Of a stretch of DNA of 47,253 nucleotides, positions 8,212 to 16,859 are shown in pieces. Location of the stretch: positions 1 to 47,253 of the forward strand of contig CAIQWC010000006.1 of NCBI GenBank assembly GCA_903875425.1, given 5' to 3'. The notes beneath the pieces are model-generated. The model searched no databases, was not told the DNA's origin, and was given only the letters and a program-made list of their open reading frames with translations. Origin of the DNA: an uncultured Actinomycetes bacterium (GTDB lineage: Bacteria > Actinomycetota > Acidimicrobiia > Acidimicrobiales > RAAP-2). The position numbers were made by a program, and so were the translations under genes. Position 1 is the first letter of the stretch. Each line of letters starts with the position of its first letter.

Positions 8212-8871
8212 GTGGAAGACGACCTAATAGAGAAGCAGTATCGCGAAGATCGGTGGCCTGCTTCGCTGGCACTCTTAGCCTGTGTTGGGCTGTATATCTT
8301 TTTACCTGATTCGCTCATTATTCAACCTCGGTGGTTGATTCCCGTTCTAGAACTACTGCCACTCATCCCGTTAAGCATCACTCATCGACGACGCCACCCC
8401 GGTGAGCCGTCGTGGACTCGCATGCTCACCTTGATTCTCGTTGGCATTGTGAACGTTGCCAACATTGTTTCAGTGACGCTTTTGGTGCACCACCTCCTGC
8501 ACCACAACACCCCTGTCGATGGCCGCCATCTCGTCTATTCAGCCATCTTGGTTTGGATCACGAACGTGATTGTCTTCTCGCTTTGGTTTTGGGAACTAGA
8601 TCGTGGGGGACCGGCAAAGCGTGGCACCATCAATGAGCGTCATCCCGACTTCTTATTTCCCCAGATGGATAAGCCCGATCTCGCGCAAGTTAATTGGCGA
8701 CCTCGCTATTTCGACTACCTCTATGTCGCATTTACTAACTCTGCGGCGTTCAGCCCAACCGATGCGATGCCCTTAACGAGATCGGCAAAATTCCTGATGG
8801 CTATGGGCTCGGCCGTATCAATGATCACCATCATTGTGGTGGCATCGAGAGCGATCAATATCTTGCAGTAG
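8212..8871 (+). CDS. DUF1345-like / ion-channel-like integral membrane protein
   Basis: The 219-residue product has about five hydrophobic segments: near residues 17-34, 41-54, 70-95, 104-126 and 193-216. Between the fourth and the last lies YFDYLYVAFTNSAAFSPTDA, a pore-loop-like region that I associate with DUF1345 and with actinobacterial two-pore-like membrane proteins. It resembles the helix-P-loop-helix of K+ channels, but a canonical TVGYG filter is absent, so ion conduction is only a suggestion. The GTG start is 2 bases after the Rieske gene stop, which implies tight co-expression. Confidence 0.7.
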   Translation: MEDDLIEKQYREDRWPASLALLACVGLYIFLPDSLIIQPRWLIPVLELLPLIPLSITHRRRHPGEPSWTRMLTLILVGIVNVANIVSVTLLVHHLLHHNTPVDGRHLVYSAILVWITNVIVFSLWFWELDRGGPAKRGTINERHPDFLFPQMDKPDLAQVNWRPRYFDYLYVAFTNSAAFSPTDAMPLTRSAKFLMAMGSAVSMITIIVVASRAINILQ

Positions 8872-8877
8872 GTAACC

Positions 8878-10272
8878 TCAGCCGCCGAGGAGATGCCCCA
8901 TGGTCGCGGCCACCTTGGAGGGTTTACCAGTAATCGCTTCTCGGCTATCGGCGTAACGCGTGGCCATGAGTCCGGCATTGACGCCGAGCCAGCGCAATGG
9001 TTCGGGTTCCCAGGCAGGGGAGCGGTGACCTACCCAGGGCAGCGTAGCGATCTCGTCGCCGTCGTTCAGAATGAGGGAAGCCAGCGTCCGACCTGCAAGG
9101 TTCGTAGTACTCACGCCGTCACCAACGTAACCACCGGCCCAGGCGATCCCGGTATCGCGATTAAGACCCACTGAGCTGTGCCAGTCGCGTGCGATACCGA
9201 GTGGCCCACCCCAGGTATGGGTAATCGCGGCGTCGCCGATCTGGGGGAATAGTTCACGAAGTGTTTCGTGAAGCCTCTGGAATACGGCGGGTTCTTGATC
9301 GAAGCGTGACCGAATCCGAGAGCCAAAGTGATAGGGCGCCCCCCGACCACCAAAAGCAAAGCGTTTATCAGCGGTCCGCTGGCCGTAAATAATCATGTTG
9401 CGGTACTCGGAAAAGGTTTCCCGATCGTGCAGGCCGATCGAATCCCAGGTTGCGTCATCCAAAGGCTCGGTGGCCACCATTAATGAGTAGACAGGTATGA
9501 GCGAACGTTTTGATCCTGGTAGCTGACTCGTCCATGCTTCGGTAGCTCTTACGACGACGTCAGCGGTGATGGTGCCACCTCGAGTTATTACCCGTGGACG
9601 TTGTCCCTGGCGGCCTTCTTCCATCGAAATCGCAGGACTATGTTCGTAGATCACGACACCAAGCCGCTCAGCGGCTACGGCTAGGCCGCGGACCAAACTC
9701 GCTGGCTGCACCACGGCGCAGTGAGGGGTGAAGGTGGCCCCGAGGAGCGAATCCATTGCCATACGTTCATTAGCTTCTCGAGCCTCTAGCCACGAGATCT
9801 CATCGTCAGAAAATCCGAGTTTGCGTGATTCGTCCACTTCGGTACGGGCGCGCTGTACCTGAGCGGCGCTTCGAGCCGCGACGAGGGTGCCACCTTTGTG
9901 GAAACCACAGGCAATACCTTCGTCGTGCGCCGTTGCACCAACGTGATCAATGGCCTCATTCATGGCACGTCGCATGCGATGCATCGCGTCTCGACCGTAT
10001 CGACGATCGAGGCCGCTATCGCTAATGCTGAACAGAGCCGATACCCAGCCGCCGTTACGGCCGGACGCACCGAACCCACACACGTCTGCCTCAACGACGC
10101 AGACGCTGACGGCGGGGTTACGGTATTTGAGATGGTAGGCGGTCCAGAGGCCAGTAAGGCCGCCACCAACGATGACGACATCAACATCGGTGTTGCGCAC
10201 AAGCCGTAGCCGGCTGGGCGTATCTTCGCCGAGAAGATCCCACCACAGCGAGAGGGGGCGTTGCGTATTCAC
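8878..10272 (-). CDS. FAD-dependent amine oxidoreductase (PuuB/DadA-like)
   Basis: The 464-residue flavoenzyme has the dinucleotide fold VVIVGGGLTGLWTAYHL near residue 33 and the family motif FGASGRNGGW, as in gamma-glutamylputrescine oxidase PuuB and related DAO-family enzymes. The C-terminus carries WAGGYVGDGVSTTNLAGR, the second FAD contact. It follows the class III aminotransferase by 12 bases in the same direction and starts with GTG. In a polyamine locus the likely substrate is a (glutamyl-)polyamine or related amino compound, oxidised to the aldehyde with release of ammonia and H2O2. Substrate assignment is from context only; D-amino acid or sarcosine-type substrates are possible. Confidence 0.82.
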   Translation of the reverse strand: MNTQRPLSLWWDLLGEDTPSRLRLVRNTDVDVVIVGGGLTGLWTAYHLKYRNPAVSVCVVEADVCGFGASGRNGGWVSALFSISDSGLDRRYGRDAMHRMRRAMNEAIDHVGATAHDEGIACGFHKGGTLVAARSAAQVQRARTEVDESRKLGFSDDEISWLEAREANERMAMDSLLGATFTPHCAVVQPASLVRGLAVAAERLGVVIYEHSPAISMEEGRQGQRPRVITRGGTITADVVVRATEAWTSQLPGSKRSLIPVYSLMVATEPLDDATWDSIGLHDRETFSEYRNMIIYGQRTADKRFAFGGRGAPYHFGSRIRSRFDQEPAVFQRLHETLRELFPQIGDAAITHTWGGPLGIARDWHSSVGLNRDTGIAWAGGYVGDGVSTTNLAGRTLASLILNDGDEIATLPWVGHRSPAWEPEPLRWLGVNAGLMATRYADSREAITGKPSKVAATMGHLLGG

Positions 10273-10284
10273 TATGGATGTGGT

Positions 10285-11706
10285 TTAGATCTGCTCGAGG
10301 GCACCCGCAAGAATGCTTCGTACGGTGTCAACGGCCCACATCAGTTCGTCTTCCGTTGAGGTAAGCGGCGGCGCTAATTGCACAACAGGGTCACCACGGT
10401 CGTCCGAGCGACAAATGAGACCAGCATCGAATAATGCGCCAGAAAGGTAACCACGTAAGAGACGATCTGACTCGTTGGCGTCGAATGAGGTCTTCGTTTC
10501 TCGGTCCTTTACGAGCTCAATCCCGAAGAAGAATCCCTCTCCACGAACATTGCCAACGATGGGCAGCTCGTAGAGCCCCTCGAGGGCTGCGCGGAAGGCG
10601 GGGCTGAGTTGGTTAACGTGCTCGAGCACCTTTTCTTCTTTGAAGATTTCGATGTTTTTTAAAGCCACCGCAGTACTCACCGGGTTGCCGGCAAAGGTGA
10701 AGCCGTGGAGGAAGGAGTTATTGCCTTCCAAGAAGGGCTCAATGAGGCGGTCGCTGGCAATCATGGCTCCCAGCGGCGAGTAGGCGCTCGTGAGGCCCTT
10801 GGCGCAGGTGATGATGTCAGGTGTGACATCAAACTTTCGAGCACCAAACCAGTCACCGAGACGGCCGAAGGCGCAGATGGTCTCATCGAAGACGAGCAGC
10901 ACGTTGTGTCGTGTAGCGATTTCACGTACCCGGGCTAGGTAGCCAGGGGGCGGTGGGAAACAACCACCCGCGTTTTGCACGGGCTCCAGGAAAATTGCAG
11001 CAACCGTATCGGCGCCTTCGCGCTCGATGGCCCGCTCGATCTCGTCAGCGGCCCAGCGACCGAAGGCGACCTCATCGTCCTCGTGCTCAGGTGCGCGGTA
11101 GAAGTTGGTGTTAGGAACCTTGATCGCGCCAGGGGTCATAGGTTCAAAGGGCGTTCGATAATCAGGTACGGACGTGAGTGCGAGGGCCCCCATGGTGGTG
11201 CCGTGGTAGGCAATGTTTCGGGTAATGGCCTTGTACTTGTACTGATCTCCGTTGATGCGGTGATAGGCGCGAGCCAACTTCCAGGCACTCTCGACGGATT
11301 CTGCCCCCCCTGAGGTGAAGAACACGCGGTTGAGATCGCCGGGTGCCAACTGAGCCAACTCCGCTGCCAGGTTGATGGCGTTGGGGTGGGCGTAGGTCCA
11401 TAGGGGGAAATAAGCAAGTTCGCCCGCTTGCCGAGCAGCTACCGCAGCAAGATCTTTTCTGCCGTGTCCGAGTTGTGAGGTGAAGAGACTTGAGATGCCG
11501 TCGAAGTAGCGCTTACCGCGGGAGTCAAAGACCCAGGAACCTTCGCCACGTACGATGACCGGGATTTCGTGATCTTGGTCGTAGCGCCCCATCCGGCTGA
11601 AGTGAAGCCAAAGATGACGGCGAGCTCGTTCTGCGAGCACGTGCGCTTCATCGTGTTCGGCGTTAATGCCGTCGTTTGCCATAGTGATGTCTTGGATGAT
11701 GGTCAT
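10285..11706 (-). CDS. Class III aminotransferase, probable putrescine/polyamine:pyruvate aminotransferase
   Basis: The 473-residue enzyme is a fold-type I PLP transaminase. FFTSGGAESVESAWKLAR is the phosphate-binding region, FDETICAFGRLG carries the Asp that contacts the pyridine nitrogen, and CAKGLTSAYSPLGA near residue 290 holds the Schiff-base lysine. Sequence features match SpuC-type diamine:pyruvate and beta-alanine:pyruvate aminotransferases. The ATG at 11706 overlaps the TGA of the upstream Lrp gene (ATGA); a GTG 12 bases upstream is less likely. Expected reaction: putrescine + pyruvate to 4-aminobutanal + L-alanine. The divergent aminobutyraldehyde dehydrogenase and downstream alanine dehydrogenase would take both products. 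Confidence 0.87.
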   Translation of the reverse strand: MTIIQDITMANDGINAEHDEAHVLAERARRHLWLHFSRMGRYDQDHEIPVIVRGEGSWVFDSRGKRYFDGISSLFTSQLGHGRKDLAAVAARQAGELAYFPLWTYAHPNAINLAAELAQLAPGDLNRVFFTSGGAESVESAWKLARAYHRINGDQYKYKAITRNIAYHGTTMGALALTSVPDYRTPFEPMTPGAIKVPNTNFYRAPEHEDDEVAFGRWAADEIERAIEREGADTVAAIFLEPVQNAGGCFPPPPGYLARVREIATRHNVLLVFDETICAFGRLGDWFGARKFDVTPDIITCAKGLTSAYSPLGAMIASDRLIEPFLEGNNSFLHGFTFAGNPVSTAVALKNIEIFKEEKVLEHVNQLSPAFRAALEGLYELPIVGNVRGEGFFFGIELVKDRETKTSFDANESDRLLRGYLSGALFDAGLICRSDDRGDPVVQLAPPLTSTEDELMWAVDTVRSILAGALEQI

Positions 11707-12209
11707 CGTGTCCCCCACGAATAGGTTTGCTTCGCTAATTTCAGATAAACGAAGGTTTCTACTTCAATTACCCCTGGTACTGAACGAATTTGGTCATTGA
11801 GCACGTGAACGAGATGCTCGTCGTCTGCGACGACGAGTTCGACGAGGATGTCGAAGGATCCTGCGCACATCACGACGTAGATGGCCTCGCTAATCGCGGC
11901 AATCTCATTAGCAACGGTACGGACGTCGCCTTGAACACGAACTCCCAACATGGCTTCGCGAAGAAAACCCATCTGGAGGGGGTCCGTGATAGCAACGATT
12001 TGGAGCGCCCCGGCATCCCTCAGGCGTTGGACGCGGCGACGGACTGCCGTTTCGGATAATCCGATCTCCTCGGCGATTGATCCGTAGGCGCGTCGACCAT
12101 CAGTTTGTAGTAACTCGATGATGGTGCGGTCAGCATCGTCAAGGGAGATCCGCGAAGGGACATGGCTGTCGATTTGCGTAATGGTTGTTGCTCGTGCTGC
12201 TCGCGCCAT
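11703..12209 (-). CDS. Lrp/AsnC-family transcriptional regulator
   Basis: The 168-residue protein has an N-terminal winged helix (LDDADRTIIELLQTDGRRAY, then IGLSETAVRRRVQRL as recognition helix) and a C-terminal RAM ligand-binding domain with VMCAGSFDILVELV and VIEVETFVYLKL. The ATG at 12209 is preceded by TAAGGAGG, a strong ribosome binding site; the longer open frame upstream is not coding. It leads the aminotransferase-oxidoreductase operon and is divergent from the aldehyde dehydrogenase gene, so it is the natural local regulator of the polyamine island. The effector is probably an amino acid or polyamine product; this is inference. Confidence 0.92.
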   Translation of the reverse strand: MARAARATTITQIDSHVPSRISLDDADRTIIELLQTDGRRAYGSIAEEIGLSETAVRRRVQRLRDAGALQIVAITDPLQMGFLREAMLGVRVQGDVRTVANEIAAISEAIYVVMCAGSFDILVELVVADDEHLVHVLNDQIRSVPGVIEVETFVYLKLAKQTYSWGTR

Positions 12210-12411
12210 GGTGGTTTCCTCCTTATTTCTGACTATAGCGCCTAATTCCGGCGAATAGTAATCGTAATATCTAGTAAATCGTTGGAAAAGACCATTTATT
12301 GTTTGAAAGTTGCGAAATCGCTTGCACAGAACTGCCACCTCTGGCAAGGTGGCAAGATCATCATGTGATCCACGTAGAGCTGGGTCCTGAGCATTCGAAA
12401 AGGGAGGGGTC
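12210..12411. promoter_or_regulatory. Divergent regulatory region between the Lrp gene and the aldehyde dehydrogenase gene
   Basis: This 202-base interval must contain promoters for both arms of the polyamine island. Two inverted repeats stand out. One is TGCCACCT at 12333-12340 with AGGTGGCA at 12347-12354, with a nested TGCCA-CCTC-TGGCA. The other is GATCA-TCATG-TGATC at 12356-12370. The part nearest the Lrp gene is AT-rich (about 12235-12310). The two palindromes are 40-80 bases upstream of the GTG at 12412 and are plausible operator sites for the Lrp-type protein, although neither matches the classical E. coli Lrp consensus. Confidence 0.5.
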
Positions 12412-13839
12412 GTGCCTCGACTCAAGAACTTCATTAATGGAGCACTCGTAGAAGCCAAGGGGCAGGGAACAACGCAACTCGTCGATCCGTCAACGGGCGA
12501 GGTCTTTATGGAGGCCCCCATCTCTGGCGCGGCTGATATTGATGCTGCGTGCGAAGCCGCTCGGACCGCATTCACTTCATGGAAGCGCACGACCCCATCC
12601 GAGCGATCATTGGCTCTCTTTCGTATTGCAGACATCTTGGAAGCTCACGCTGATGAGCTCGTCGCACTCGAATGCCAGAACACCGGCAAGCCCGTTGCCA
12701 TGACGGTGTCGGAAGAGATCCCGCCCATGGTTGATCAGATTCGATTCTTTGCTACCGCTGCTCGCCACATCAATGGCCTCTCAACGGGTGAATACCTACA
12801 AGGTCATACGTCGTCAATTCGCCGCGAACCGATTGGTGTATGTGCGGCGGTGACGCCATGGAACTATCCCATGATGATGGCGGTATGGAAGTGGGCTCCG
12901 GCCATTGCAGCCGGCAACACGATGGTGCTGAAGCCCTCGGACACGACGCCGGTGTCAACGGTGCGTATGGCTGAACTAATGGCAGAGGTACTTCCCGCCG
13001 GTGTTTTCAACGTTGTGGTTGGCGACCGCGATACGGGTCGTCTTCTCGTCGAACATCCGATTCCGCAAATGGCGTCCATTACGGGATCGGTTGGCGCGGG
13101 CATGGCCGTTGCTGAAAGTGCGTCTCACACGCTCAAGCGCGTCCACCTTGAACTTGGTGGCAAGGCTCCGGTCATCGTGTTTAGCGATGCCGATATTGCT
13201 GCCGCAGCAGAAGGCATTGCTGGAGCGGGTCTCTTTAACGCTGGTCAAGACTGCACCGCGGCAACCCGTATTCTGGTCCACGTTGATATCTATGGAGACT
13301 TCGTCGACGCGCTGGCTGCCGAATCATCGAGCCTGGTGGTTGGTGGTCTTGAGAATCCTGATGCCTTCTTCGGACCGGTAAACAACATCAATCAACTCAA
13401 CCGCCTTAATGGCTTCATGGAACGTACGCCAGCGCATGCCCGTGTGGTTTCAGGTGGTGCTCAGGTCGGTGACCGAGGTTTTCTCTTTGCACCGACCGTG
13501 ATTGCGGATCTACGCCAAGATGATGAGATGATCCAAAACGAAATTTTCGGTCCTGTACAGACGGTGCAACGCTTTGAATCTGAGGAAGAGGCCCTGACTT
13601 TTGCCAACGGCGTGCCGTATGCCTTGGCCTCGAGTGTGTGGACAAAAGACCACGGTCGCGCGATGCGGCTCGCCCGTGATCTGGACTTTGGTTGCGTATG
13701 GATCAACACGCACATCCCGATCGTCGCCGAAATGCCTCATGGTGGTTTCAAGCACTCGGGTTACGGTAAAGATCTGTCGATGTATGGCTTTGAGGACTAC
13801 ACGCGTATTAAGCATGTGATGAGCAACATAGAGGCCTAA
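12412..13839 (+). CDS. Aldehyde dehydrogenase, probable gamma-aminobutyraldehyde dehydrogenase
   Basis: The 475-residue NAD-dependent enzyme has the ALDH landmarks: VTPWNYPMMM, the glycine motif GSVGAGM, LELGGKAP with the general-base Glu, and catalytic Cys281 in NAGQDCTAA. The QDCTA form and overall sequence resemble PatD/Prr aminobutyraldehyde and betaine-aldehyde dehydrogenases. GTG start with GGGAGGGG just upstream. It would oxidise 4-aminobutanal, made by the divergent aminotransferase, to GABA. It is followed by an APC permease gene 49 bases downstream, probably in one operon. Confidence 0.88.
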   Translation: MPRLKNFINGALVEAKGQGTTQLVDPSTGEVFMEAPISGAADIDAACEAARTAFTSWKRTTPSERSLALFRIADILEAHADELVALECQNTGKPVAMTVSEEIPPMVDQIRFFATAARHINGLSTGEYLQGHTSSIRREPIGVCAAVTPWNYPMMMAVWKWAPAIAAGNTMVLKPSDTTPVSTVRMAELMAEVLPAGVFNVVVGDRDTGRLLVEHPIPQMASITGSVGAGMAVAESASHTLKRVHLELGGKAPVIVFSDADIAAAAEGIAGAGLFNAGQDCTAATRILVHVDIYGDFVDALAAESSSLVVGGLENPDAFFGPVNNINQLNRLNGFMERTPAHARVVSGGAQVGDRGFLFAPTVIADLRQDDEMIQNEIFGPVQTVQRFESEEEALTFANGVPYALASSVWTKDHGRAMRLARDLDFGCVWINTHIPIVAEMPHGGFKHSGYGKDLSMYGFEDYTRIKHVMSNIEA

Positions 13840-13888
13840 GGTTTCAGCGGGCAAGGCATTGTGTCGTAGCAATGGAAATGGGGGAACG

Positions 13889-15415
13889 ATGACGAGCGAT
13901 TCAGACAGTACGGAAGCGACCGTGGGAAATTATGTGGAGGGACCCTTTGGAGCTCCTGTTCCAGAACGGGAAGTTGAAGTCACGCTGCTCCACGATGAGT
14001 TGAATCTTTTTGACGCCACTGCCGTGGCGGTTTCGTCGGTGGCGCCGGCTTACTCGCTGGCTTCCACGCTCGGGTTCATCTTTGTCATCGCTGGCATTAC
14101 CTACGCGGGTCCCGCCATGATGTGGCTGTGTTTCGTCCCCGTCTTGTTTATTGCCGTGGCGTATTTCCACCTCAACCGACGCCAGCCCAGTGCGGGAGCT
14201 TCGTACGCATGGCTCTCGGCAACGGTCCACCCCTATGTGGGCTGGTACAACGGTTGGATCCAAGTCACGACCTCAGTACTGTTCTGCGTGGCAGCCCCTT
14301 TCTTGGCCGGGGCTTACACCTTGCAGTTCTTTAATTCAGTCGGCTGGATAAGTACCGCTGCGGCAAATAATGTTTGGTACACGGCCTTCGCGGCATCGCT
14401 GTACTTGGTCTTCGTCACCTTCATTTGCATTTATGGAATTCGATGGACCACCAATGTGCAGTGGGTACTGGTTCTGATTGAGTACATTGCCGTACTGGTC
14501 TTCTCGGTAGGCGGCATTATCAAAGTTCTCGTTAGCCACCCTGCTGGGTCTACCCATTTCAATATCGGATGGTTCTCTCCTGGCAATATTCATGGGTATA
14601 CGGCCTTAGCGGCGGGGGCCGCCTTGGCGGTGTTCTTCTTCTGGGGTTGGGATACTGCTGTCAACTTGAGTGAAGAATCTAAATCGCAAAACAAAATCCC
14701 GGGACAAGCGGCAGTTATTTCAATGTTCCTCCTGCTGTTCGTCTTTATTCTTAACTTTGTGGCAGTCGAAATGCTGGTTCCAGCGAGCCAGATCAATGCC
14801 CAAGGGGTAAATGTGCTCTTCTACTTTGGAGAGGTATTCGCCGGGAGCTGGGCAAAGTACGTGATGATTTTCGCGGTCATCACATCAACGGTGGCAACGA
14901 CGCAAACCACCTTGCTGCCGGCGGCGCGCATTAGCTATGCAATGAGTAGAGACAAGGTGTTTCCCCGTTTATTCGGAACCGTCCACCGACGTTTCCAAAC
15001 GCCTGCGATCGGAACTTTAGTGTTGGCAATTATTGCGCTTGCAGGGCTCTACGGCATTGTTGCGTTCCGCGGTAGTTCCAACGTTGGGGATGTGTTGGGT
15101 TACATCATTACGGACATTGGTGTTCTTGTGGCGATTTACTATGGAGCTACCGGATTGGCCTGTGCGTGGGCATTCCGTAAGGCAGCGTTTGAGAAAACGA
15201 GTTTTCTGTTCATGGGGATCATTCTGCCTGCGCTCTCTGGCTTATTCATGTTTTGGATCGGTTACGAAGTAATTAGACAGAACTGGAGCATGCACATGGC
15301 CCCGACCGTTATTTTCCTTGGCCTTGGGGTACCGTTAGCCATCGTGGCTCGAATTCGTAATACATCGGGCTTCTTCTCCACGAAGCCAGTTGCCTACGAA
15401 ACCATCGACGCCTAG
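13889..15415 (+). CDS. APC-superfamily amino acid/polyamine permease
   Basis: The 508-residue integral membrane protein has about 12-14 hydrophobic segments and the APC hallmark near the first helix (FDATAVAVSSVAPAYSLAST). The ATG at 13889 is chosen over a TTG 30 bases upstream because GGGGGAA precedes it. A conserved segment NLSEESKSQNKIPG follows a central helix, and the same position in relatives reads SEE(T/S), as in bacterial APC amino acid and polyamine transporters. Between the aminobutyraldehyde dehydrogenase and alanine dehydrogenase genes its likely cargo is putrescine or another polyamine, or GABA; the sequence alone cannot decide. Confidence 0.87.
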   Translation: MTSDSDSTEATVGNYVEGPFGAPVPEREVEVTLLHDELNLFDATAVAVSSVAPAYSLASTLGFIFVIAGITYAGPAMMWLCFVPVLFIAVAYFHLNRRQPSAGASYAWLSATVHPYVGWYNGWIQVTTSVLFCVAAPFLAGAYTLQFFNSVGWISTAAANNVWYTAFAASLYLVFVTFICIYGIRWTTNVQWVLVLIEYIAVLVFSVGGIIKVLVSHPAGSTHFNIGWFSPGNIHGYTALAAGAALAVFFFWGWDTAVNLSEESKSQNKIPGQAAVISMFLLLFVFILNFVAVEMLVPASQINAQGVNVLFYFGEVFAGSWAKYVMIFAVITSTVATTQTTLLPAARISYAMSRDKVFPRLFGTVHRRFQTPAIGTLVLAIIALAGLYGIVAFRGSSNVGDVLGYIITDIGVLVAIYYGATGLACAWAFRKAAFEKTSFLFMGIILPALSGLFMFWIGYEVIRQNWSMHMAPTVIFLGLGVPLAIVARIRNTSGFFSTKPVAYETIDA

Positions 15416-15460
15416 GCACCGCTGAGTCAGGGCCGTTCGAAGGGACGGCGGTCGGGTGCC
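15415..15460. promoter_or_regulatory. Nested hairpin between permease and alanine dehydrogenase genes
   Basis: GGCACC at 15415-15420 pairs with GGTGCC at 15455-15460, and inside it GCCGT at 15432-15436 pairs with ACGGC at 15445-15449. No T-run follows, so it is a poor intrinsic terminator. It could be a processing or attenuation element that sets ald expression relative to the permease, or simply a 3' structure. Confidence 0.4.
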
Positions 15461-15508
15461 GATGATATTGCTTGCTAAGGAACGAACCAACAAAGGGGTT
15501 GATTCTCG

Positions 15509-16630
15509 ATGGACATTGGCATCCCATGCGAAATTAAAAAAGATGAACACCGCATAGCCATAACGCCAGCGGGAGTGCATGAGTTAGTTATGGCTGGCCA
15601 CCGGGTACGTATTGAAGCCGGCGCAGGCGTCGGATCATCCATTAGCGATGACGACTTTATTGCTGCAGGGGCTGACATGATCAAGGACGTTGACGATCTG
15701 TGGGCTAGCTCCGAGATGATTTTGAAAGTAAAGGAGCCGATTGCTGAGGAGTATCCGCGCCTTGGTGCGCGTCGTGGTCAGGTGTTGTTCACCTACCTAC
15801 ACCTTGCAGCGTCGCTGCCGTGCACGGATGCACTCATCGCTAGCGGTAACACGGCAATTGCCTACGAGACGGTTCGTCTCGCCAATAACACCCTGCCGTT
15901 GCTGACGCCCATGAGCGAAGTGGCGGGTCGTATGGCGCCACTGATGGGCTCCCACCACCTCATGCGCCCAGGCGGTGGGCGTGGCACCTTGATTTCCGGA
16001 GTGCCTGGTGTCATTGGCGCCAGGGTGGTCGTCATTGGTGCCGGGGTAGCTGGCATGGCTGCCGCGACCTTGGCCGTTGGACTTCAAGCCGACGTAACGA
16101 TTATGGATAACAATCTTGAGCGCCTGCGCGACGTCGACCACCACTTCCAAGGTCGCGTGCAAACGCTAGCGTCATCGACGCTCGCTATCGCAGAAGCGGT
16201 ACGCGACGCCGATATCGTGATTGGCGCCGTACTCGTAGTTGGCGCCAAAGCGCCAAAGCTCGTCAGTGATGCGATGGTGGCGGCGATGAAGCCTGGCTCA
16301 GTGCTCGTCGATATTTCGGTGGACCAAGGTGGTTGCTTTGAATCGACGAAGGCCACCACACACTCTGAGCCCGTATTTCCTGTCGTTAACTCGCTGTTCT
16401 ACTGCGTGGCGAACATGCCCGGAGCGGTTCCCAATACCTCCACCTTCGCTTTGGCGAATGCAACCTTGCCCTACGCACTTCGGATTGCCAACAAGGGTTG
16501 GAAGAAGGCAGTATCTGATGATGGCGCACTAGCCGAAGGGGTAAATATTGCTCAAGGAGCGCTTACCTATGCTCCCGTAGCTGCCGCTCACGGCTATGAG
16601 TACCACGCCTTGGCTGAAATTATTGGCTAG
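15509..16630 (+). CDS. ald: Alanine dehydrogenase
   Basis: The 373-residue enzyme starts MDIGIPCEIKKDEHR, the standard Ald opening. Lys75 in ILKVKEP and His98 in TYLHLA correspond to the pyruvate-binding Lys and catalytic His. The NAD fold VVVIGAGVAGMAAA follows near residue 174, and SVDQGGCFEST and VNSLFYCVANMPGAVPNTST are family blocks. It interconverts L-alanine and pyruvate + NH3 with NAD(H). Downstream of the aminotransferase, dehydrogenase and permease set it would recycle the alanine made by the pyruvate-dependent aminotransferase. Length is as usual (about 371). Confidence 0.96.
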   Translation: MDIGIPCEIKKDEHRIAITPAGVHELVMAGHRVRIEAGAGVGSSISDDDFIAAGADMIKDVDDLWASSEMILKVKEPIAEEYPRLGARRGQVLFTYLHLAASLPCTDALIASGNTAIAYETVRLANNTLPLLTPMSEVAGRMAPLMGSHHLMRPGGGRGTLISGVPGVIGARVVVIGAGVAGMAAATLAVGLQADVTIMDNNLERLRDVDHHFQGRVQTLASSTLAIAEAVRDADIVIGAVLVVGAKAPKLVSDAMVAAMKPGSVLVDISVDQGGCFESTKATTHSEPVFPVVNSLFYCVANMPGAVPNTSTFALANATLPYALRIANKGWKKAVSDDGALAEGVNIAQGALTYAPVAAAHGYEYHALAEIIG

Positions 16631-16640
16631 CGCTCAAGCG

Positions 16641-16853
16641 TTACTCAATGTAGGGGCAGTGTCGACAACCCGTGTTGCAACACGTTCCTCGATCAAGATG
16701 GGACTGAGACGTGAACACCCAGTAGCCGGTGATGGGATCGCGATAGAGCGATAATCCCGCCTTCAGGGCTGCCGTGTGGGCGGCGACGATGGGCTCAAAG
16801 TTGGGATGCTCGGGATTCAACCGCGAGGGATGAGGCGTTACCGGTGCTTGCAT
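16641..16853 (-). CDS. DUF5522 small cysteine-rich protein
   Basis: The 70-residue protein ends GTCCNTGCRHCPYIE; the CC-x3-C-x2-C cluster with CRHCPY is the signature of the short DUF5522 family, and the preceding YRDPITGYWVFTSQSHLDRG is its conserved block. The four cysteines could bind a metal or an iron-sulfur cluster; function is unknown. Its start lies 6 bases after the stop of the quinone oxidoreductase gene, so they form an operon. It converges on ald with a 10-base gap. Confidence 0.82.
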   Translation of the reverse strand: MQAPVTPHPSRLNPEHPNFEPIVAAHTAALKAGLSLYRDPITGYWVFTSQSHLDRGTCCNTGCRHCPYIE

Positions 16854-16859
16854 GGGGAA

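Noticed and set aside
12210-12635. N-terminal extension of the Lrp gene up to 12635
   Set aside because: It would run into the divergent aldehyde dehydrogenase gene; the ATG at 12209 has a strong ribosome binding site and fits the family length.
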